Shown: positions 51,533 to 62,980, numbered from the stretch's first letter. The stretch is 64,000 nt of DNA from Sulfuricella sp. (GCA_023266195.1 JAHFRP010000009.1:1-64000), one strand, 5' to 3'. Numbers and translations: made by a program. The notes: a model not told the origin generated them from the sequence alone.

Positions 51533-51537
51533 AATAC

Positions 51538-52185
51538 TCAGGCGTCCTCCGCCGCGCTATGAAAAGCCTCATAGATTTCTTTGACGGTTTTCCCGTTGAA
51601 AGTCCAATGTGGCGATGGCTGCAGCGGATAGTCGTCAGGCAAGTCCAAAAGCTTTCTGGTCGCCGCAGTCAGTGAACAGGTAACGCCGTTCAGATCGACT
51701 TTCTTTTCGCCCACCACGGTCACTCGCACCTGTCCATCCTTCGAAACCAGAACAGAGCCATCCGGAATACCGAGTTCATGGAAATTCATTCGGGGACGTT
51801 TCGTGTCCTTGAGATTCTGTGCGGACTGTTTATCCACCGTGTCCACATCGGCCTCAATCTGCTGCTCAAACTGGGTCGTAATATCATCGATCTTGAGCAA
51901 TTTAAGGACAGCAATGACTCGCTCGGCTTCAATCCGGAAAAACTCTCTGTTTGGATTTATGCGGCCATTTCCAAAAGCGAAATGAAGCGCTTTTTCCACT
52001 TCTGTGGCGTCTTTCACCTGGCAGGCAAATGCGCAGTCAAATGGAACGGGCACGCCCGTTCCATAAAGCTGCTTCATCCGTTCTTCCACTTCCAGCTGAG
52101 TGGTTTTCCCGATTTTCACCAATCCAGGCATTGCGGGATTAGTGAGCACGTAAACAATTTGCGAACTTGTATCTGCCATGATCAA
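51538..52185 (-). CDS. GIY-YIG nuclease family protein (T5orf172-like)
   Basis: IVYVLTNPAMPGLVKIGKTTQLEVEERMKQLYGTGVPVPFDCAFACQVKDATEVEKALHFAFGNGRINPNREFFRI. Confidence 0.82.
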   Translation of the reverse strand: MIMADTSSQIVYVLTNPAMPGLVKIGKTTQLEVEERMKQLYGTGVPVPFDCAFACQVKDATEVEKALHFAFGNGRINPNREFFRIEAERVIAVLKLLKIDDITTQFEQQIEADVDTVDKQSAQNLKDTKRPRMNFHELGIPDGSVLVSKDGQVRVTVVGEKKVDLNGVTCSLTAATRKLLDLPDDYPLQPSPHWTFNGKTVKEIYEAFHSAAEDA

Positions 52186-52251
52186 TTTACCTAACTATAT
52201 GCAGGCGAAAACATGATTCCTGTCGTAATCCTGCCCGCACCTCGGAGCTGA

Positions 52252-52986
52252 TCATTTCAACCCATTCCTCTGCCGTCTCGTCTCGTACAGGCAAATCCCG
52301 CTCGCCACCGAAACATTCAAACTTTCCACGCTACCGAACATCGGGATACTCACCAGCTGGTCGCAGGTTTCCCGCGTCAGGCGGCGCAGGCCTTCGCCTT
52401 CGGCGCCCAGCACCCAGGCGGTGGGACCTTCGAGCTTGACGGAGAACAGGTCGCTTTGCGCCTCGCCCGCCGCGCCCAGCACCCAGACGCCGGCTTCCTT
52501 GATTTCGCGCAGGCTGCGGGCGAGGTTGGTGACGGTGACGAAAGGCACGGTTTCCGCCGCGCCGCTGGCGACCTTGCGCACCGTGGCGTTGAGCCCGGCG
52601 GCGCGGTCCTTCGGCACCACCACGGCATGCGCGCCCATCGCATCGGCGACGCGCAGGCAGGCGCCCAGGTTGTGCGGATCCTGCACGCCGTCGAGCACCA
52701 GGAGCAGCGCCGGTTCGCTCAAGGTTTCCAGGACGTCGAACACGTCGTGGTATTGTTTCGCCTCTTCCACTTTCGCCACGACGCCCTGATGTTTATCGCT
52801 TCCCGCCATGCCGTCCAGGCGCTGGCGCTCCATGAAAATGATGCGCACGCCCTTCTCCTCGGCCTGTTGAAGCAATTCGCGGGCGCGTGGATCGTGGCGT
52901 TCGCGGTCGAGGTAGATTTCCACCATCCCGGCGGAATTCTGGCGCAGGCGACTGGAAATGGCGTGAAAACCGTAGATGAGCAGCAT
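52252..52986 (-). CDS. rlmB: 23S rRNA (guanosine-2'-O-)-methyltransferase RlmB
   Basis: [53 protein letters not shown]. Confidence 0.93.
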   Translation of the reverse strand: MLLIYGFHAISSRLRQNSAGMVEIYLDRERHDPRARELLQQAEEKGVRIIFMERQRLDGMAGSDKHQGVVAKVEEAKQYHDVFDVLETLSEPALLLVLDGVQDPHNLGACLRVADAMGAHAVVVPKDRAAGLNATVRKVASGAAETVPFVTVTNLARSLREIKEAGVWVLGAAGEAQSDLFSVKLEGPTAWVLGAEGEGLRRLTRETCDQLVSIPMFGSVESLNVSVASGICLYETRRQRNGLK

Positions 52987-52987
52987 G

Positions 52988-53401
52988 TCAGGAGAGGCGG
53001 CCGGCGATGGCCGAGGCAAAATTGCGAAAATCGGTCAGTCCGTGTCTGCACACTGCATGCACGATGGTCCAATCGATTGCCGAATAGCTGTGGACCGCGA
53101 TATTGCGGAACCCGACGGCTTTGCGCAAACGTAGCGCCAGTTCAGGCGGAATCGCTGCCATACCCGCAAGAATCTCGAAAGCCTCGCCCATCGTCAGCGG
53201 GGCCGGAGCGCCAGACTCGCTGATGACGTGGGCGGCGACATCGACGCAAATCTGGACCGCCCGCTGCAAATTCAGCGCAACGATATCCTGAACATCGGGA
53301 TCGCCGCTCAACTGTTCGACGGTTGGCGGGCATTTTTGCTCGATACGCGCAATGCAGCGCCGCAACGACTCCAGCTTTTCCGCAATCAGCGTTGCATCCA
53401 T
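52988..53401 (-). CDS. hepT: HepT-like ribonuclease toxin (DUF86)
   Basis: RX4HXY motif RNIAVHSY; overlaps the MntA-like ORF. Confidence 0.85.
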   Translation of the reverse strand: MDATLIAEKLESLRRCIARIEQKCPPTVEQLSGDPDVQDIVALNLQRAVQICVDVAAHVISESGAPAPLTMGEAFEILAGMAAIPPELALRLRKAVGFRNIAVHSYSAIDWTIVHAVCRHGLTDFRNFASAIAGRLS

Positions 53402-53778
53402 GCCTGCTGCCTTTCGCGCAAAATGCGGCGACGATAAGGCATCTCGTCCGCTTCGTAATACATCGCCTTGAGCATCGCCTCGGCATAAAGGCAGTCGTCT
53501 TTCACCAGCACTTTGCCGCCATGCAGGATTTGCCCCAGCAGCGGCCCGGTCAAAGCCTTGAGATCGACCAGGTCCACCGGACGGCCGGTTGCCGCCGCCA
53601 GTTCCCCGATCAGGCCAATCTTGTTTTCTGCTTGCAACGGCAGGTTTTCCGCCACGGCAAGATCGAGGTCGCTTTCCGTGCTCGCCTCGCCGCGGGCAAG
53701 GGAACCGAAGACGATCGCGAGCCGCACTTCCGGGTGCCGCTCGAGGACTGCCAAAACAGGCTGAAAAATATCGTTCAT
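53386..53778 (-). CDS. mntA: MntA-like minimal nucleotidyltransferase antitoxin
   Basis: GSX10DXD motif GSLARGEASTESDLD; start refined to ATG 53778. Confidence 0.87.
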   Translation of the reverse strand: MNDIFQPVLAVLERHPEVRLAIVFGSLARGEASTESDLDLAVAENLPLQAENKIGLIGELAAATGRPVDLVDLKALTGPLLGQILHGGKVLVKDDCLYAEAMLKAMYYEADEMPYRRRILRERQQAWMQR

Positions 53779-53828
53779 GTCGTTTATGGTATCAAAAGGC
53801 CGTCCTTGCCCCCAAGCATCGCCGATTC

Positions 53829-56174
53829 TCAACGCCTGCGTTTCTTTTTCGGTGCGGCCTTGTCGCCTGCCGTTTCCTTGGCGCCGCGCGCCCTGCCACT
53901 GGCTTTTTCCGGGGAATCTTTGCCGCCATGCGCCCTGCCGCCGGACGCTTCCCTTGATGCATGCGGCCTGCCCGACAACGGTTCCTTGATGACCGGCTCC
54001 GCCATGACGAAATCGATCTTGGTGGTTTCCAGATCGACCCGCGCCACCCTGACTTTCATCCGGTCGCCCAGGCGGATGCGCTGGCCGGTGCGTTCGCCCA
54101 GCAGCTGATGCTTGGCGGCGTCGAAATGGAAGTAATCGTTGCCCAGCTCGGTGACGTGCACCAGCCCTTCCACGTAGATGTTGTCGAGCGCGACGAACGC
54201 GCCGAAGCCGGTGACGCTGGCGACGGTGCCGTCGAAGGTCTCGCCCACCTTGTCCTGCATGAAAAAGCACTTGAGCCAGTCGGACACGTCGCGCGTCGCG
54301 TCGTCGGCGCGGCGTTCGGTGAGGGAGCAGTGGACGCCCAGCTCGGCCCATTTGCCGGGCTTGTATTTTTCGCCGTCGAGCACGGCCTTGATGGCGCGGT
54401 GCACCAGGAGGTCGGGATAGCGGCGGATCGGCGAGGTGAAATGGGTGTAGGACTCATAGGCCAGACCGAAATGGCCGACGTTGTCCGGGCTGTACACCGC
54501 CTGGCGCAGCGAGCGCAGCATCACGGTTTGCAGCAGCTGCTCGTCGGGCCGCCCTTTCACCTTGGACAGCAGCTTGGCGTAGTCCTTGGCATGGGGATCG
54601 TCGCCGCCGGACAGCGGCAGGCCGAATTCCTTGAGGAACTCGCGCAGCCCTTCCAGCTTCTCCGGCGTCGGCCCTTCGTGGATGCGGTACAGCGTCGGGT
54701 GCTCGTTCTTTTGCAGGAAATCGGAAGCGCACACGTTGGCCGCCAGCATGCATTCCTCGATCACGCGGTGGGCGTCGTTGCGGTGCACCGGCACGATGCG
54801 GTCGATCTTGCCCTGATCGTTGAAGATCATCTGGGTTTCGATGGTCTCGAAATCGATGGCGCCGCGCTTGGCGCGGGCCTTGGCCAGCACCTTGAACAGC
54901 TTGTTGAGCTCCTGGATGTGCGGCAGCAGATCCTTGTGCTCCTTCGCCTCCGCGCCCTTGGGATCGGCCAGCATCGCCGCCACGGTGGTGTAGGTGAAGC
55001 GCTGGTGCGAATTCATCACCGCCGGGTAGAATTTGTATTTCTTGACTTCGCCGCCGCTGTCGATGTCCATCTCGCACACCATGCACAGCCGTTCCACGTG
55101 CGGGTTGAGCGAGCACAGCCCGTTGGACAACTCCTCCGGCAGCATCGGAATGACGCGGCGCGGGAAGTACACCGAATTGCCGCGGTCGAACGCTTCCGCA
55201 TCCAGCGCATCCCTGGGCTGAACGTAGTGGCTGACATCGGCGATCGCCACGTACAGCTTCCAGCCGCCCCGACTCAGCAGGTTCCAGCCCTTGTCGAGCT
55301 TGCGGCAGAACACCGCATCGTCGAAATCGCGGGCGGTCTCGCCGTCGATGGTGACGAGCGGCAGTTCGCGCAGATCCTCGCGCCCCTTCAAATCCTTTTT
55401 CAGGACGGTTTTGGAGAATTTCTTCGCCGCCTGTTCCACCTCGTGCGGGAACACGTGGGGCAGGTCGTGCTTGCGCAGGGCGATTTCGATTTCCATGCCG
55501 GGATCGGTGTAATTGCCGAGAATTTCCACCACCTTGCCGACCGGCTTCGCATACTTGCTCGGCTGCTCGATGATTTCGACCATCACCACCTGGCCGGGCT
55601 TGGCGCCCATGTCGCCGCCCGGCGCAATCAGGAAATCCTGGCTGATGCGCTTGTTCTCGGCCACCGCGAACAGGATGCCGTGCTCGCTGAACAGCCGCCC
55701 CACCACGCACGAGTTGCCGCGCTCCAGCACCTCGACGATGCTGCCTTCGAGGCGGCCGCGCCGGTCCTCGCCGATCACCCGCGCCATCACCCGGTCGCCG
55801 TGCAGCACTTTCTGCATCTGGCTGGGGCCGAGGAACAAATCCTCGCCGCCATCGTCGGGCACCAGGAAGCCGAAGCCGTCCTTATGGCCTTGCACGACCC
55901 CTTTGATCAGGTCGAGCTTGTCCACCACGCACACCGCGTTCTTGCGGTTGCGCATGATCTGGCCGTCGCGCTCCATCGCCTTGAGGCGGCGGCTGAAAAA
56001 GTCCAGCTCGTCTTCGGTGATTTCGAGCAGCTTGGCCAGTTTTTCCTCGGCGACGGGCACACCCTGTTCGGTGAGGATTTGCAAAACATACTCCCGGCTT
56101 GGCAGCGGATTGGCGTACTGCGCCCGTTCGCGTTCGAGGTAGGGATCCTTCAATCTTATTTTCTTCGTTGACAA
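53829..56174 (-). CDS. rnr: Ribonuclease R
   Basis: TIDGETARDFDDAVFC; LYVAIADVSHYVQPRDALDAEAFDRGNSVYFPRRVIPMLPE; S1-like region; basic C-terminus. Confidence 0.96.
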   Translation of the reverse strand: MSTKKIRLKDPYLERERAQYANPLPSREYVLQILTEQGVPVAEEKLAKLLEITEDELDFFSRRLKAMERDGQIMRNRKNAVCVVDKLDLIKGVVQGHKDGFGFLVPDDGGEDLFLGPSQMQKVLHGDRVMARVIGEDRRGRLEGSIVEVLERGNSCVVGRLFSEHGILFAVAENKRISQDFLIAPGGDMGAKPGQVVMVEIIEQPSKYAKPVGKVVEILGNYTDPGMEIEIALRKHDLPHVFPHEVEQAAKKFSKTVLKKDLKGREDLRELPLVTIDGETARDFDDAVFCRKLDKGWNLLSRGGWKLYVAIADVSHYVQPRDALDAEAFDRGNSVYFPRRVIPMLPEELSNGLCSLNPHVERLCMVCEMDIDSGGEVKKYKFYPAVMNSHQRFTYTTVAAMLADPKGAEAKEHKDLLPHIQELNKLFKVLAKARAKRGAIDFETIETQMIFNDQGKIDRIVPVHRNDAHRVIEECMLAANVCASDFLQKNEHPTLYRIHEGPTPEKLEGLREFLKEFGLPLSGGDDPHAKDYAKLLSKVKGRPDEQLLQTVMLRSLRQAVYSPDNVGHFGLAYESYTHFTSPIRRYPDLLVHRAIKAVLDGEKYKPGKWAELGVHCSLTERRADDATRDVSDWLKCFFMQDKVGETFDGTVASVTGFGAFVALDNIYVEGLVHVTELGNDYFHFDAAKHQLLGERTGQRIRLGDRMKVRVARVDLETTKIDFVMAEPVIKEPLSGRPHASREASGGRAHGGKDSPEKASGRARGAKETAGDKAAPKKKRRR

Positions 56175-56212
56175 AATATCGCTTTCCTATTAAAGTGCGG
56201 ACTTCCTGATTT

Positions 56213-56297
56213 GCCCAGATGGCGGAATTGGTAGACGCGCACGGTTCAGGTCCGTGTGCCGCAAGGTGTGGAGGTTCGAGTCCTCTTCTGGGCACCA
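56213..56297 (+). tRNA. tRNA-Leu(CAG)
   Basis: GCCCAGATGGCGGAATTGGTAGACGCGCACGGTTCAGGTCCGTGTGCCGCAAGGTGTGGAGGTTCGAGTCCTCTTCTGGGCACCA. Confidence 0.97.
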
Positions 56298-56301
56298 AAC
56301 A

Positions 56302-56336
56302 AAAAAGGGCGGGTTCTTCGAACCCGCCCTTTTTCT
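56302..56336. terminator. Terminator shared by tRNA-Leu (+) and purA (-)
   Basis: aaaaagggcgggttcttcgaacccgcccttttt, bidirectional hairpin with A/T tails. Confidence 0.88.
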
Positions 56337-56337
56337 A

Positions 56338-57696
<1,359 letters not shown>

Positions 57697-57769
57697 TCAG
57701 CGCTTGCCTCCCTTCTCCCGCAGGCGGGAGAAGGGCTTATATTCGGCGTTTTCGCATTGGGCTGAGCAG

Positions 57770-58933
57770 TTACGAAACTTCGACCACTGCCCAGCCGCCG
57801 TCGAGGGGCGCCAGAACGCGGTCGTAATTCAACTCTTCCCTGCTCGTTTCGTGCCCGGGCAATTCCACCACCACCACCTCGCCCTGAGCGCGCAAAGTGC
57901 CGATTTTATCCTGCAATGCCGCATCCTGCACATAGGGCGCCAGAATCGCCTTCGGCAGCGGCGGCGTGGGCAGCGCTGCGATCAGGGCGCGCAAATCCAT
58001 GCTGAAGCCGGTGGCCGGGCGGGAGCGGCCGAACGTCTTGCCCACTTCGTCATAGCGCCCGCCCACCGCAACCGCATGCGCCCAGCCCGCGGCATAGGCG
58101 GCGAACACCACGCCGCTGTGATAATGGTAGCCACGCAACTCGGCCAGATCGAAGCACAGGCTGTGCACGCCGCCTTGAACCTGGGCACCGATAATGCGCA
58201 AATCGTCCAGCGCTTTACGAATTTCGGGGTAATCCGGCAACCGGCGCTGCGCCTCGTCCAGCACTTCCGCCCCGCCGTACAGCGTGGGCAGCAGCCGCAA
58301 CGCATCCCTCGGTACAGCGTCGAGAGAGGCGGTCAACTCGGCGAGTGCCGGGATGTCCTTGCCCTGCATGGCGCGGAACAAGTCCGCTTCCAGTTCGGAC
58401 GAAACGCCGGCGTGTTCGAGCAGGCTTTGAAATATCGCGACATGGCCAAGGTCGAGCTGCATCGATTCGATGCCGGCGAGTCGCAGCGCTTCGATCATCA
58501 GGCGCTGGATTTCCACGTCGCTTTCGATGCCGCCATGACCGAACAGTTCGGCCCCGATCTGCAACGGCTCGCGCGTCTGCATCTGGCCGTCGGGCAAGGC
58601 ATGCAGCACGCTGCCGGCATAGCAAAGCCGGACCACGCCCTGCCGGTTGAGCAGATGGGCATCGATCCGCGCCGCCTGCGGCGTGATGTCGGCGCGCAGG
58701 CCCATCAGGCGGCCGGACAACTGGTCCACCACCTTGAAAGTTTTGAGATCCATGTCGCGGCCGGTGCCGGACAGCAGGGAAGGCAGGTATTCCAGCAGCG
58801 GCGGAACCACCAGCTGATAGCCGCAGGCGTGAAACCAGTCGAGCAACTGCCGGCGGGTGCGCTCGAAACGCAGCGCCTGGGCCGGCAGCATGTCTTCGAT
58901 GTATTCGGGGAGCAACCAGTTATGCATGATCAA
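57770..58933 (-). CDS. hisZ: ATP phosphoribosyltransferase regulatory subunit
   Basis: HisRS-like WLLPEYIEDMLPAQALRFERTRRQLLDWFHACGYQLVVPPLLEYLPSLLSG; next to purA. Confidence 0.92.
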   Translation of the reverse strand: MIMHNWLLPEYIEDMLPAQALRFERTRRQLLDWFHACGYQLVVPPLLEYLPSLLSGTGRDMDLKTFKVVDQLSGRLMGLRADITPQAARIDAHLLNRQGVVRLCYAGSVLHALPDGQMQTREPLQIGAELFGHGGIESDVEIQRLMIEALRLAGIESMQLDLGHVAIFQSLLEHAGVSSELEADLFRAMQGKDIPALAELTASLDAVPRDALRLLPTLYGGAEVLDEAQRRLPDYPEIRKALDDLRIIGAQVQGGVHSLCFDLAELRGYHYHSGVVFAAYAAGWAHAVAVGGRYDEVGKTFGRSRPATGFSMDLRALIAALPTPPLPKAILAPYVQDAALQDKIGTLRAQGEVVVVELPGHETSREELNYDRVLAPLDGGWAVVEVS

Positions 58934-59115
58934 TTCATCAGATATAGCAGCAGCAAACCACCCAGCATGGATGTCAGGCCGACGAAGCGCAGCTGCCCGT
59001 CGGTCATTTCAGTCATCCTGCGGAAGGTTTCCCGCCAAACGGAAGGGGCGATGAAAGGCAACACGCCTTCCAACACCAGCATCAACGCCAGGGCGGCCAG
59101 CAGGCTTATTTTCAC
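58930..59115 (-). CDS. DUF2065 family small membrane protein
   Basis: 61 aa, two TM segments, between hflC and hisZ as is typical. Confidence 0.85.
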   Translation of the reverse strand: MKISLLAALALMLVLEGVLPFIAPSVWRETFRRMTEMTDGQLRFVGLTSMLGGLLLLYLMN

Positions 59116-59158
59116 GGCTTAATTCTTGCGGCGCGGACAGAGCGGCATGTTCCGGCAC

Positions 59159-60025
59159 TTACTTGCCCGGAGATTTCAGGTACTTGAAGAACTCCGAACT
59201 CGGGTCCAGCACCATCACGTCGCTCTTGTTCTTGAAACTCTGGCGGTAAGCTTCCATGCTCCGATAAAAGGCGTAAAACTCCGGATTCTTCCCGAAAGCT
59301 TCAGCATAGATCGCGGCCGCCTTGGCATCGCCCTCGCCCTTGGTGCGCTGCGCGTCGCGATAGGCTTCGGCAAGAATCACCTCGCGCTGCCGGTCGGCAT
59401 CGGCGCGGATCTTCTCCGCATCGCCGGCGCCGGTGGAGCGCAGCTCGTTCGCCACGCGCTTGCGCTCGGCTTCCATGCGCTGATACACCGACTCGCTCAC
59501 TTCCTGCGGCAAATCCACCCGCTTCAACCGCACGTCGAGCACCTGGACACCGATCGTGCGCGCGTCGGCATCGGCCTTCTGGCGCAGGATATCCATGATC
59601 TGCTCGCGCTGGCCGGACACCACGTCGTGCACCGTGCGCTTGCCGAATTCGGCGCGCAGCCCGTCGTTGATGGTCTGGGAAAGGCGGGTCTGGGCGCGGG
59701 TTTCGTCGCCGCCGACACTGACATAGTACTGCTTGACGTCGACCACGCGCCACTTGACGAAGGAATCCACCAGCACGTTCTTCTTCTCCGAAGTAATGAA
59801 GCGCTCCGGCTCGGCCGAAGTCATCGTCAATATCCGGGTATCGAAGTAGCGCACGTTCTGCAGCAGCGGCGCCTTGAAGTACAGGCCGGGCGCGGTCTTG
59901 ACGTCGATGATCTCGCCCAGCTGGAACACGATCGCATTCTGGCGCTGATCGACGGTAAACACGGACATGCTGAGCACGACCAGGACCGCGATCAGGCCGG
60001 TCAGGATAATGTTGAGATTTTTCAT
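59159..60025 (-). CDS. hflC: HflC, modulator of FtsH
   Basis: SPFH protein FTVDQRQNAIVFQLGEIIDVKTAPGLYFKAPLLQNVRYFDTRILT. Confidence 0.94.
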   Translation of the reverse strand: MKNLNIILTGLIAVLVVLSMSVFTVDQRQNAIVFQLGEIIDVKTAPGLYFKAPLLQNVRYFDTRILTMTSAEPERFITSEKKNVLVDSFVKWRVVDVKQYYVSVGGDETRAQTRLSQTINDGLRAEFGKRTVHDVVSGQREQIMDILRQKADADARTIGVQVLDVRLKRVDLPQEVSESVYQRMEAERKRVANELRSTGAGDAEKIRADADRQREVILAEAYRDAQRTKGEGDAKAAAIYAEAFGKNPEFYAFYRSMEAYRQSFKNKSDVMVLDPSSEFFKYLKSPGK

Positions 60026-61236
60026 GGCCGCACCTCGCGTTCACGGCTGCGGAACGCGTCGCGCGAACGCGACGTACCCTCTAGTTTCTCCGCCTGCGGC
60101 GGAGTTTCGTTGGAAATGGCAGCCGACGCACGGGGTGCGCCGGACGGCGCTTCGGCCGCGGCCGGCGCAGAACTCGCCGCGGATGCCTGGATCAGCTTGT
60201 CCAGCGGCAGGTAGAGCAGGCTGTTGCCGCCCTTCTGATCGACCAGCACCTTGCTCGAATTGGTCAACACCTGCTGCACGGCGTCGAGATACATCCGGTC
60301 GCGCGTCACTTTCGGCGCCTTGGCATATTCCACCAGAATCTGCTTGAAGCGGCTGGCATCGCCCTGCGCGCTGACGATCACGCGCTGCTTGTAGCCGTCG
60401 GCCTCCTGCAGGAGGCGCGAGGCAGCGCCGCGCGCGCGCGGAATCACGTCGTTGGCGTAAGCCTGGCCTTCGTTCTTCGCCCTTTCGCGATCCTGGCCCG
60501 CCTTCACCGCATCGTCGAACGCGGCTTGCACCTGCTCGGGCGGCTGAGCGTTCTGCATCGTCACCTTGCTGATGCTGATGCCGGTCCGGTAACGATCGAG
60601 AATTTCCTGCATCAGCTTGGCGGAGCGCGCAGCGATCTCGGAGCGGCCTTCGTACAGGACGAAATCCATCTTGCTCTTGCCGACGATCTCGCGGATCGCG
60701 GTTTCCGCGGCCTGATGCACCGACTCGTCCGGCGAACGGTTGTTGAACAGGTAATCTTCCGGATTTTTCAGGAGGTACTGCACGGCGAACTGAATGTCGA
60801 TGATGTTCTCGTCGTCGGTCAGCATCAGCGACTCTTTCAGGACCTTGCTCTTGACGTTGGCGCGGTATCCCACCTCGACCGTGCGCACTTGTTGCAGATT
60901 GACCACTTCGGCGGTCTCGATCGGGTAAGGCAGGTGCCAGCGTGGGCCGGGCTGGGTGGTTTCAACGAACCGGCCGAAACGCAGCACGACCCCGCGCTCG
61001 CCGGCATTGACGATGTAGAAACCGCTGCCCAGCCAGATCAGGGCCACCAGGAGGGGAATAAAACCCAGGCTGGCAGTCATCTTGCCCCCCGGCGAGGGAG
61101 CCGCGCCGCCGTTGCCGCCGCCGAGCTTGCCGCCGAACAGGGCATTCAGCTTCTGGTTGAACCGACGCCACAACTCGTCGAGATCCGGCGGACCGCCGCT
61201 GTTTTTCTTGCCCCAATCGGGATCGTTCCATGCCAT
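60022..61236 (-). CDS. hflK: HflK, modulator of FtsH
   Basis: MAWNDPDWGKKNSGGPPDLDELWRRFNQKL; SPFH domain; start refined to 61236. Confidence 0.95.
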   Translation of the reverse strand: MAWNDPDWGKKNSGGPPDLDELWRRFNQKLNALFGGKLGGGNGGAAPSPGGKMTASLGFIPLLVALIWLGSGFYIVNAGERGVVLRFGRFVETTQPGPRWHLPYPIETAEVVNLQQVRTVEVGYRANVKSKVLKESLMLTDDENIIDIQFAVQYLLKNPEDYLFNNRSPDESVHQAAETAIREIVGKSKMDFVLYEGRSEIAARSAKLMQEILDRYRTGISISKVTMQNAQPPEQVQAAFDDAVKAGQDRERAKNEGQAYANDVIPRARGAASRLLQEADGYKQRVIVSAQGDASRFKQILVEYAKAPKVTRDRMYLDAVQQVLTNSSKVLVDQKGGNSLLYLPLDKLIQASAASSAPAAAEAPSGAPRASAAISNETPPQAEKLEGTSRSRDAFRSREREVRP

Positions 61237-61268
61237 GTTGTTTTTTTCCAAGTACCGAAACCGTAAAG

Positions 61269-62411
61269 TCAGAAGCTTGCTTCCTGGCTCGCCTGCAACA
61301 CCGCATCAGCGACTTCCGCCTGATGCCGGCGGCTGTACTCCGCCAAAGCCTGCCGCAGCAAATCGAGGCCGTCGCCGCTTTGCGCACTGCCCCAAACGCG
61401 GCCAATTCTACCATACTCGTCCCGCTCCAAGCCGGGAGCCAGCCCGTTGACATCGATTTTATTGAACACCAGGAGCTGTGGAATGCGGTCGGCGCCGATC
61501 TCCGCCAGCACCTTGTTCACTTCGGCAATCTGCTGGTCGCGGCTGGGGCTGGAGGCGTCCACCACATGCAGCAGCAGATCGGCCTCGATCGCTTCTTCCA
61601 ATGTAGCGCGGAACGCGGCGACCAGCGTGTGCGGCAGGTGCTTGATGAAGCCCACGGTATCGGACAGCACGACCGCGCCGCCGTCGGCCACAAAAAACTT
61701 GCGCGTGGTGGTGTCAAGGGTGGCGAAAAGCTGGTCGGCCGCATAGGCATGGGCGTGGGTCAACCGGTTGAACAGGGTGGATTTCCCGGCGTTGGTGTAA
61801 CCCACGATAGACACCGACAACACGTTGGCGCGGCTTCTGGCACGACGCTGGACGGTGCGTTGCCGCCCCAGCTTGGCGAGCTTCTCCTTGAGCAGTCTGA
61901 CCCGTTTTCCCAACAGACGGCGGTCGGTTTCAAGCTGGGTTTCGCCCGGCCCGCGCAGCCCGATACCGCCTTTCTGGCGCTCCAGGTGAGTCCAGCCGCG
62001 CACCAGCCGCGTCGCCAGGTGTTCGAGCTGGGCCAGTTCCACCTGCAACTTCCCTTCGTGGCTCTGTGCGCGCTGGGCAAAAATGTCGAGAATCAGGCTG
62101 GTGCGGTCGAGGACGCGGCAGTCGAGCCGCCGCTCCAGATTGCGCTCCTGCGCGGGAGAGAGTTCATGATCGAAAAAAACCAGGCTGGCCTCGCTGGCGG
62201 CCACCGCATCGGCGATTTCGTCGGCCTTGCCCGACCCGACGAACAAGGCGGCATCCGGCCGGGCGCGCCTGCCCCGGACCACGCCCGCCACCTTCACCCC
62301 GGCGCTCTCGGCGAGGCGGCGCAGCTCCTCCAGGCTTTCTTCGTAGTCGGCACCGCCGAAATCCAGGCCGACCAGGATGGCGGCATCGCCGCCGCCGGGA
62401 CGCTCAAACAC
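61269..62411 (-). CDS. hflX: GTPase HflX
   Basis: GGIGLRGPGETQLETDRRLL; VGYTNAGKSTLFNRLT. Confidence 0.96.
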   Translation of the reverse strand: MFERPGGGDAAILVGLDFGGADYEESLEELRRLAESAGVKVAGVVRGRRARPDAALFVGSGKADEIADAVAASEASLVFFDHELSPAQERNLERRLDCRVLDRTSLILDIFAQRAQSHEGKLQVELAQLEHLATRLVRGWTHLERQKGGIGLRGPGETQLETDRRLLGKRVRLLKEKLAKLGRQRTVQRRARSRANVLSVSIVGYTNAGKSTLFNRLTHAHAYAADQLFATLDTTTRKFFVADGGAVVLSDTVGFIKHLPHTLVAAFRATLEEAIEADLLLHVVDASSPSRDQQIAEVNKVLAEIGADRIPQLLVFNKIDVNGLAPGLERDEYGRIGRVWGSAQSGDGLDLLRQALAEYSRRHQAEVADAVLQASQEASF

Positions 62412-62421
62412 GAAAGTTGCT

Positions 62422-62661
62422 CTATGCCTCTGAGGAATGCTCGAACGACATGCTGACCGGACGAACCGGCACCACGGTGGAAATCGCGTGTTTGTAGACC
62501 ATCTGGGTAACGGTGTTTTTCAGCAGTACCACATACTGGTCGAACGACTCGATCTGGCCCTGCAGCTTGATTCCGTTCACCAAATAGATGGAGACGGGCA
62601 CATGCTCCTTACGCAAGGCATTCAAAAACGGGTCTTGTAATAACTGCCCTTTCGCACTCAT
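62422..62661 (-). CDS. hfq: RNA chaperone Hfq
   Basis: [62 protein letters not shown]. Confidence 0.98.
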   Translation of the reverse strand: MSAKGQLLQDPFLNALRKEHVPVSIYLVNGIKLQGQIESFDQYVVLLKNTVTQMVYKHAISTVVPVRPVSMSFEHSSEA

Positions 62662-62980
62662 GGTATCTCCAATATATTGTTATGGTTGATTCGGGAAGGT
62701 TACTTTACTTGATTTTTCAAACTGCTGCCAGCGGCATCGCCGCCGGCATCCATATCAATATATGGGATAATCGGCGCATTTCAAGCACTGGTCTGGGTGT
62801 CTCGCGAACTGGCGCGCCCTCGCTCGCCCTCATTTCAGCCACAATGTTCAGCAAGACCCGCAGGAGCGGCAACGCCATCCATCCTCCGACTGAGGTCGGA
62901 GGCTAATCACGAGTCTGCAATACGGAGGATCGGCGTTTCTCTTTTCTCCGCAGGAAACGTCCCCGCTTCATCCTGAACAC

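Noticed and set aside
53961-56171. 736-aa plus-strand ORF opposite rnr
   Set aside because: Mirror frame of ribonuclease R; no recognisable motifs.
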